A DNA stretch of 64,000 nt. Source: Aquitalea magnusonii (GTDB lineage Bacteria; Pseudomonadota; Gammaproteobacteria; Burkholderiales; Chromobacteriaceae). The notes under the pieces were generated by a model. It searched no databases. It was not told the DNA's origin and saw only the letters and a program-made list of their open reading frames with translations. The stretch spans positions 310,001 to 374,000 of the forward strand of contig NZ_AP018823.1 in NCBI RefSeq assembly GCF_002217795.2, in the 5' to 3' direction. The position numbers were made by a program, and so were the translations under genes. Shown here in pieces: positions 57,934 to 64,000 of this stretch (within the stretch, counting starts at the first letter, position 1; every line of letters begins with the position of its first letter).

Positions 57934-58319
57934 GCAGCCTGCTCCTTGCCGGCAAAGGCCCACAGCTTGCTGAAGACAAAGGTGAACACGGCGACGGCGG
58001 CCAGGACAAGCAGCAGGGCCAGACGGTAATCCAGCGGGGTGAAGCGCAGCAGCACGAAATACATGGCTTCATTCAGCGCAAAGCTCAGGCAGGCCACCAT
58101 GAAAAAGCGTGGCAGCGCTTGACGGTGTGGTACGTGGACGGCTTCGAATGTCTTGTGCCGATGCCCCCAGTAACTCACCTGGAAGGCCAGCAGGAAGGCC
58201 AGGATATTGGCCAGCAGCGGAGGCAGGCCAAACGGTACCAGTATCACGGCCACCAGCAGAAAGTGCAGCAGCATGGCACTGACACCGACGATACCAAACC
58301 AGAGCAACTCACGGTTCAT
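57930..58319 (-). CDS. GtrA-family membrane protein
   Basis: 129 residues with four transmembrane helices, starting MNRELLWFGIVGVSAMLLHF. GtrA proteins are thought to flip undecaprenyl-phosphate-linked sugars. The start overlaps the glycosyltransferase stop by four bases (ATGA). Confidence 0.88.
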   Translation of the reverse strand: MNRELLWFGIVGVSAMLLHFLLVAVILVPFGLPPLLANILAFLLAFQVSYWGHRHKTFEAVHVPHRQALPRFFMVACLSFALNEAMYFVLLRFTPLDYRLALLLVLAAVAVFTFVFSKLWAFAGKEQAA

Positions 58320-59326
58320 GGTTGGTCCTGGGGAGCGCTGCTGATGCGGCTGATCAGATAAATCGGGCGCTGTTTCACTTCGCTGAAGATGCGGCCGATA
58401 TACTCGCCCAGAATGCCGATGGATAGCAGTTGTACGCCACCCAGAAAGGACACGGCCACCGCCAGCGTGGGCCAGCCGGGCTGGTCGTTGCCAAACAGCA
58501 GGGTGTGCAGCAACTCCCAGGCGGCATACAGGATGGACGCCAGCGAGATGGCACTGCCAATCAGCGTCCACATGCGCAGCGGCACATTGGAGAAGGCGGT
58601 CAGACCGGTCAGCCCCAGGTTTAGCAGGCTGAAGAAGTTGAAGCTGCTTTTGCCGGCTCGGCGCTCGGCGGTATGGGTTTCCATTGGCAATTGGGTAAAG
58701 CCCACCCAGTTATACAGGCCCTTCATAAAGCGATTGCGCTCCGGCATCTGGCGCAGCGCTTCAAGCACGCAACGGTCCATCACGCGGAAATCCTGCGTGT
58801 TTTCCGGAATCTTGTGACGCGCTCCGCTGTTGAGCAGGGTGTAGAACACGCGGGTGAACAGGCGCTTGCCCAGGGTTTCGCTGTCGCGGCTGGCACGGAC
58901 GCTATACACCATGTCGTAGCCGGCACGCCACTGGCGCAGGAATTCCGGCACCATGGCCGGCGGATGCTGGAAGTCGCTGTCGATCAGCACGGCAACGTCG
59001 CCTTTGGCGTGGTCGATACCGGCGGTGAGCGCCAGTTCCTTGCCAAAATTGCGCGACAACTGGATCAGCGTTACCGGCAACAGGCTGATCTGGCTCATCA
59101 CCTGTGCCACGGTGTCGTCGCGGCTGCCGTCATCCACCACAATCAGTTCATGGCGAAAGCCCGCCTCAGTCAGCAAGTCATGCAGCGTTTGCAGCATGGG
59201 GACGATGTTTTCGCTCTCGTTGTAGGCCGGCAGGATGCAGCTGACCAGCGGGTTGGCGGGGCGCTCCGCAGCACGTTGCTGTAGTAAAAAGGGTGGAACG
59301 AAGGCGCTGGGTGGCGTTGTGGTCAT
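58316..59326 (-). CDS. Family 2 glycosyltransferase making a lipid-linked sugar
   Basis: 336 residues. A soluble GT2 domain (SCILPAYNESENIVPML, IVVDDGSRDDT, LIDSDFQHPPAMVPEFL) is followed by two C-terminal transmembrane helices (about 240-305). It is like ArnC or GtrB, which attach a sugar to undecaprenyl phosphate. It lies between the GT39 and GtrA genes. Confidence 0.9.
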   Translation of the reverse strand: MTTTPPSAFVPPFLLQQRAAERPANPLVSCILPAYNESENIVPMLQTLHDLLTEAGFRHELIVVDDGSRDDTVAQVMSQISLLPVTLIQLSRNFGKELALTAGIDHAKGDVAVLIDSDFQHPPAMVPEFLRQWRAGYDMVYSVRASRDSETLGKRLFTRVFYTLLNSGARHKIPENTQDFRVMDRCVLEALRQMPERNRFMKGLYNWVGFTQLPMETHTAERRAGKSSFNFFSLLNLGLTGLTAFSNVPLRMWTLIGSAISLASILYAAWELLHTLLFGNDQPGWPTLAVAVSFLGGVQLLSIGILGEYIGRIFSEVKQRPIYLISRISSAPQDQP

Positions 59327-59342
59327 CGGCGTCTCCTGATGT

Positions 59343-60815
59343 TTATGGTGTTAGCTTGCCGACGCGTTCGCGCAGCAGCAGCATCTGGTCCTTCATCACC
59401 TCGAAGCGGGCAATGGGTTGGAAACGCTGCTTGATGTCGGCGGGCAGGCTGGGCAGGTCACGTTGCTCGGTAACAATGAAGTGGCTGTTACCAGCGGCCA
59501 GCAGTTGCTGCAGTTCCTGCGGCTTTTGTGTGGTTTTGACCTTACCTCCACTATAGAACTCGGCAGAAAACTCGCGCCGGCTGTCCCAGAAAATCAGCGT
59601 GCTGCCTGGGGCCGGCTGTTGTTGCTGCCAGGCGGCAATCACTAGCTGTTGGGTGCGGAAATAGCGCTGGCCTTGTGTCCACTGCAGGCCAACGCCCAAC
59701 AACAACAGAACGCCAGACACCATGGCCAGCCAGGGCAGGCTGCTGCCTTGCTGTGGCTGGCGGCTGCCATGCCACAGCGTGACAAACAGCAGGGCGCAGC
59801 CCGGCAGCATGGGCAGTGGGTAGGGGAAAATGATGTTGCCGGAAATGCTGAAGAACAGCAGCGTCATCAGGCTCCACAGCAGCACGTACAGGCGCCAGCC
59901 ATCGTTGTCGGCACTGCGCTTGAGCATGTTTTTGCCATGACGCGCCAGCCAGACCAGCATGGCCAGTGACCAGGGAAAGATAGCCCCCAGCCAGTACAGC
60001 CAGATCATGCCGCGTGGGGTGGCATGGGCATAGCCGTATTTGTCACCCTTCCAGCCCGGGTCCAGAAAGCGGCTGACATGCTCGCCCATGATGAAGTAAT
60101 TGAGGAAGCCCGGCGTGCGGTATTCCGCCAGCAGATACCAGGGCAGGGCAATGGCCAGCATCAGCAGGCTGCCGCTGATCCACGGCAGGCGTTGCCACAT
60201 GGCTTTCCAGCCATTGCGCAGCAATACCCAGCAGAAAATCGGCATGCCAACCAGCACAATCGCCAGCGGCCCCTTGGCCAGCAGGCCTAGTCCCAGCCCG
60301 GCAAAAAACAGATAGCCCCAGCGTGTGCCACGCCCCTGCATGGCATGCCAGAACGCCAGTTGGGACAAGGCGACGCAAAACATCAGCGCCGGGTCGGTCA
60401 TCACCGTTCCTGCGGCCGCGAAAAACAGCAGGCTGCCTGCCAGTATCAGGGCAGAAGCCAGTGCGGCGTCACGCCCCAGCCGTTGGCGGGCGGCATCGGC
60501 CACCAGCCACAAAACCGCCATGGAGAGCAGCAAGGCCGGCAGCCGTGCCGCCAGCGGATGGACACCAAACAAGCCCATGCTGGCGGCGGAGGTCCAGGTG
60601 GAAAGCGGCGGCTTGGCCCAGAAGGGAATGCCATAGTCGTGCCACAGGGTCACCCAGTTACCGGTCTCCAGCATCTTGCGGGCAATTTCTGCATAGCGCG
60701 CTTCGGTGGTGTCGGTCAGGGGGATGGCCCACATCGCCAGCAGGCGAATCAGCAGCAGGGCAAGCAGAGCATAGATGGCAAGGCGTTGCCATTTGGAGTT
60801 GGAGGACGGTTTCAT
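59343..60815 (-). CDS. ArnT-like family 39 glycosyltransferase
   Basis: 490 residues with about eleven transmembrane helices. The N-terminal loop LTDTTEARYAEIARKMLETG carries the acidic residues of the GT39/PMT_2 active site, and WAKPPLSTW follows. It transfers a sugar from an undecaprenyl carrier, probably to lipid A or another envelope glycan. It is the first gene of the cluster GT39, GT2, GtrA and deacetylase. The donor sugar is not readable. Confidence 0.87.
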   Translation of the reverse strand: MKPSSNSKWQRLAIYALLALLLIRLLAMWAIPLTDTTEARYAEIARKMLETGNWVTLWHDYGIPFWAKPPLSTWTSAASMGLFGVHPLAARLPALLLSMAVLWLVADAARQRLGRDAALASALILAGSLLFFAAAGTVMTDPALMFCVALSQLAFWHAMQGRGTRWGYLFFAGLGLGLLAKGPLAIVLVGMPIFCWVLLRNGWKAMWQRLPWISGSLLMLAIALPWYLLAEYRTPGFLNYFIMGEHVSRFLDPGWKGDKYGYAHATPRGMIWLYWLGAIFPWSLAMLVWLARHGKNMLKRSADNDGWRLYVLLWSLMTLLFFSISGNIIFPYPLPMLPGCALLFVTLWHGSRQPQQGSSLPWLAMVSGVLLLLGVGLQWTQGQRYFRTQQLVIAAWQQQQPAPGSTLIFWDSRREFSAEFYSGGKVKTTQKPQELQQLLAAGNSHFIVTEQRDLPSLPADIKQRFQPIARFEVMKDQMLLLRERVGKLTP

Positions 60816-60921
60816 GAAGTCCAGTCAGCACGCCACGGGCGGCCGGGCAAAGTCGGAAAAAACCCGCACAGCTTACCATGCCAGCCTTGTTTTAGTCTTA
60901 AGCAGCACTGCGGTTTGATGC

Positions 60922-60943
60922 AAAACGCCGCCCGTAGGCGGCG
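60922..60943 (-). terminator. Terminator of the POT transporter gene
   Basis: CGCCGCC (60926-60932) pairs with GGCGGCG (60937-60943), followed on the minus strand by TTTT, 25 bp after the stop. Confidence 0.75.
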
Positions 60944-60968
60944 TGTCTGCAAGGCAGGATGGGCGTTG

Positions 60969-62345
<1,377 letters not shown>

Positions 62346-62876
62346 AACGATTTCCTTGTGCAGCTTGGGAAGCCGGATTTCTGATGGCTTGTTGTAGTGT
62401 TTTATTGCCGGTTTTTTTCGGCAGGCGGCGATAGTAGCGGCTAAAAAGGTTTTTGTGGAACTTTTTTTGCCGGGTTTTTCCGTTAATGCAAAGTATAAGT
62501 ATTTTTTAATATTCCATGTTTGATATTGGGCAAGTATTTCAATGGAAAGGGAATTTTTCTGCATTCCCAAGCCATGGGCAGGCGCTTGTGCCGGGTGGCC
62601 CCGGCGCAAGATAGGCTCCCTTTCTGTGTCTGCAGGCTTGTTTGCTGCCCTGCCTGCTGGACAAGACTGCAGGCTAGCGCTTGGCGCGCCGCTCATGTGC
62701 TGGCCGATGGAACGGTAAGAGCGTTGGCGGTGGGACTATCTGTTTAGCCTGCGTGGCGGCATGGATACAGTGTCTGAGCTGTCTGGATGGATGATTGACA
62801 ATCTGCTTGCGAGGAAAAATGGCAACAGGTAATCTGGCCGCGCCATCCGGCATTGTTTCTACTGAGGTGTTTGCAC
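62346..62876. promoter_or_regulatory. Divergent upstream region of POT and tna genes
   Basis: 531 bp without a gene. The AT-rich part at about 62485-62530 includes TATACT on the minus strand, a likely -10 for the transporter gene. A GCCTG...CAGGC hairpin lies near 62650-62674. TTGACA at 62794-62799 could be a -35 for tnaC-tnaA, but no good -10 is placed at 17 bp. CRP-type control is usual for tna operons; no confident CRP site was found by eye. Confidence 0.35.
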
Positions 62877-62984
62877 ATGAACACGTTGGCATGCTTGACC
62901 CGGACGGCTGCCAACCATGGTAGCCTGCCCAAAAACTGGTTTACCCTCGACATCGTACTGGCTTACGACTTCCCCCGTCGCTGA
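62877..62984 (+). CDS. tnaC: TnaC tryptophan-sensing leader peptide
   Basis: 35 codons from an ATG with GAGG nine bases upstream. Residues 19-35 read [17 protein letters not shown]. The critical spacing of E. coli TnaC is kept: Trp21, Asp four residues later (Trp12 and Asp16 in E. coli), and Pro twelve residues after the Trp (Pro24). Two Arg follow the Pro, and the stop is TGA. It lies 155 bp before tryptophanase. Tryptophan-bound ribosomes should stall here and block Rho-dependent termination. Confidence 0.85.
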   Translation: MNTLACLTRTAANHGSLPKNWFTLDIVLAYDFPRR

Positions 62985-63139
62985 TCTCCCCACGTAGCCG
63001 ATTCGTACCGGCTGCGTTCTGCTGCATTCATTTTTTCCAATTGAATCATCTGTTCTGGCTTGGTTGCGCCGGTATTCCGCATGGCGGAGCCGTATTGGTG
63101 CGCCGGTTTCGTGGCCAGGACACAAAGGGAGTATTACGC

Positions 63140-64000
63140 ATGGCACGACGCATTCCTGAACCTTTCCGCATCAAGATGGTGGAACCCATCAAGCAAACCA
63201 CACCGGAATACCGCCGCCAGGCGCTGGCGGAAGCCGGCTGGAACCCCTTCCTGCTGCGCGGCGAGGATGTGTATATCGATTTGCTGACCGACAGTGGCAC
63301 GGGTGCCATGTCGGATCGTCAATGGGCTGGCCTGATGATGGGTGACGAAGCCTATGCTGGCAGCCGCAACTACTTTCACCTGGCCGATACGGTAAAACAG
63401 CTATTCGCCTACGAACACACCATCCCCACGCACCAGGGACGGGGTGCCGAGCAGATCCTGTTTCCGGAACTGGTGAAACGCTGTCGTGGTGATCAGCCGG
63501 TGTTCATTTCCAACTATCACTTTGATACCACCAAGGCACACGTCGAGATCGCCGGTGCCCGTGCCATCAACGTGCTGACCCCCAGGGCGCTGGATACCGA
63601 AGCGGCCTATGACTGGAAGGGAGACTTTGACCTGGCCAGGCTGGAGGAGGTGATTGCCAGTGAGGGCGCACATAATGTGGCCGGCCTGATCATTACCGTC
63701 ACCTGCAATAGCGCGGGGGGCCAGCCGGTGTCCATGCCCAATATGCGTGCCGCCAGCGCACTGGCACGCCAGCATGGGATTCCGGTGATTATCGATGCCG
63801 CCCGTTTTGCCGAGAATGCCTGGTTTATTCGGCAGCGAGACCCGGACTATGCCACGCACAGCATTGAAGCCATCGTGATGGAGATGTTCAGCCATGGTGA
63901 CATGCTGACCATGTCGGCCAAGAAGGATGGGCTGGTGAATATCGGTGGCCTGTGCTGCTTCAAGGATGATGTCGACCTCTTCCGCGCCGTGCAGGTGCGC
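63140..64000 (+). CDS. tnaA: Tryptophanase, C-terminus beyond the window
   Basis: PLP-dependent enzyme splitting tryptophan to indole, pyruvate and ammonia. 287 codons are present and the frame is open at the window end (family about 470). Visible are [47 protein letters not shown] and the PLP-lysine segment [13 protein letters not shown]. Some positions ([15 protein letters not shown]) are shared with tyrosine phenol-lyase, so substrate choice is less certain, but the TnaC leader argues for tryptophanase. Confidence 0.9.
   Translation, partial: MARRIPEPFRIKMVEPIKQTTPEYRRQALAEAGWNPFLLRGEDVYIDLLTDSGTGAMSDRQWAGLMMGDEAYAGSRNYFHLADTVKQLFAYEHTIPTHQGRGAEQILFPELVKRCRGDQPVFISNYHFDTTKAHVEIAGARAINVLTPRALDTEAAYDWKGDFDLARLEEVIASEGAHNVAGLIITVTCNSAGGQPVSMPNMRAASALARQHGIPVIIDAARFAENAWFIRQRDPDYATHSIEAIVMEMFSHGDMLTMSAKKDGLVNIGGLCCFKDDVDLFRAVQVR

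Overview
This 64 kb window comes from a betaproteobacterial chromosome, most likely Neisseriales/Chromobacteriaceae (Chromobacterium, Aquitalea or Vogesella type). The basis is the single-locus TCA cluster (mdh, gntR, sdhCDAB-sdhE, gltA, sucAB, lpdA, sucCD), the GC-rich housekeeping genes, and the product families. The genus is an inference from memory; no search was run.

Layout of the native chromosome. Positions 1-10.8 kb hold the flhBA flagellar export genes (flhA cut by the left edge), thyA-folA, a GntR/FCD regulator, ubiG with a methylthioadenosine/SAH deaminase, and a membrane PAS-GGDEF-EAL protein. From 33.5 to 51.7 kb come lysS, prfB (with its programmed +1 frameshift) and the TCA cluster. 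From 51.7 to 64 kb come two small lipoproteins, a LysR-lrgAB module, a SprA-type putative metalloprotease, a thioesterase, a pseudouridine synthase, a four-gene lipid-linked glycosylation cluster, a POT peptide transporter, and a tryptophanase operon whose tnaC leader peptide is readable.

The main discovery is a complete Tn7-like transposon at 10837-33459 (22,623 bp). It has perfect 15-bp terminal inverted repeats (TGTAGGTTTGCAGAG), is flanked by an exact 5-bp duplication (GGTTT), and carries tnsA, tnsB, tnsC and a long TnsD/TniQ-like gene, all reading away from the right end. The right end lies 24 bp past the lysS stop codon, which copies the geometry of Tn7 next to glmS. Removing the element and one GGTTT copy restores a bidirectional terminator between lysS and the GGDEF-EAL gene. 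This suggests that the 3' end of lysS is the attachment site.

The cargo looks like a defence island. It holds (i) an HNH_2 nuclease; (ii) a two-gene operon of unknown small proteins next to an IS3-family insertion; (iii) a WYL regulator, a TSPPY-type DNA methyltransferase and a 1414-residue Dna2-like nuclease-helicase with a four-cysteine Fe-S signature; (iv) a ubiquitin-like conjugation operon made of a three-repeat Ub-E2 fusion, a JAMM peptidase-E1 fusion and a DUF6527-like zinc protein, followed by a possible PIN-type effector; and (v) an Xre regulator with a perfect palindrome over its ribosome-binding site. A folded RNA candidate with its own terminator lies between tnsA and the right end. 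The cargo is visibly more AT-rich than the surrounding chromosome, as expected for acquired DNA.
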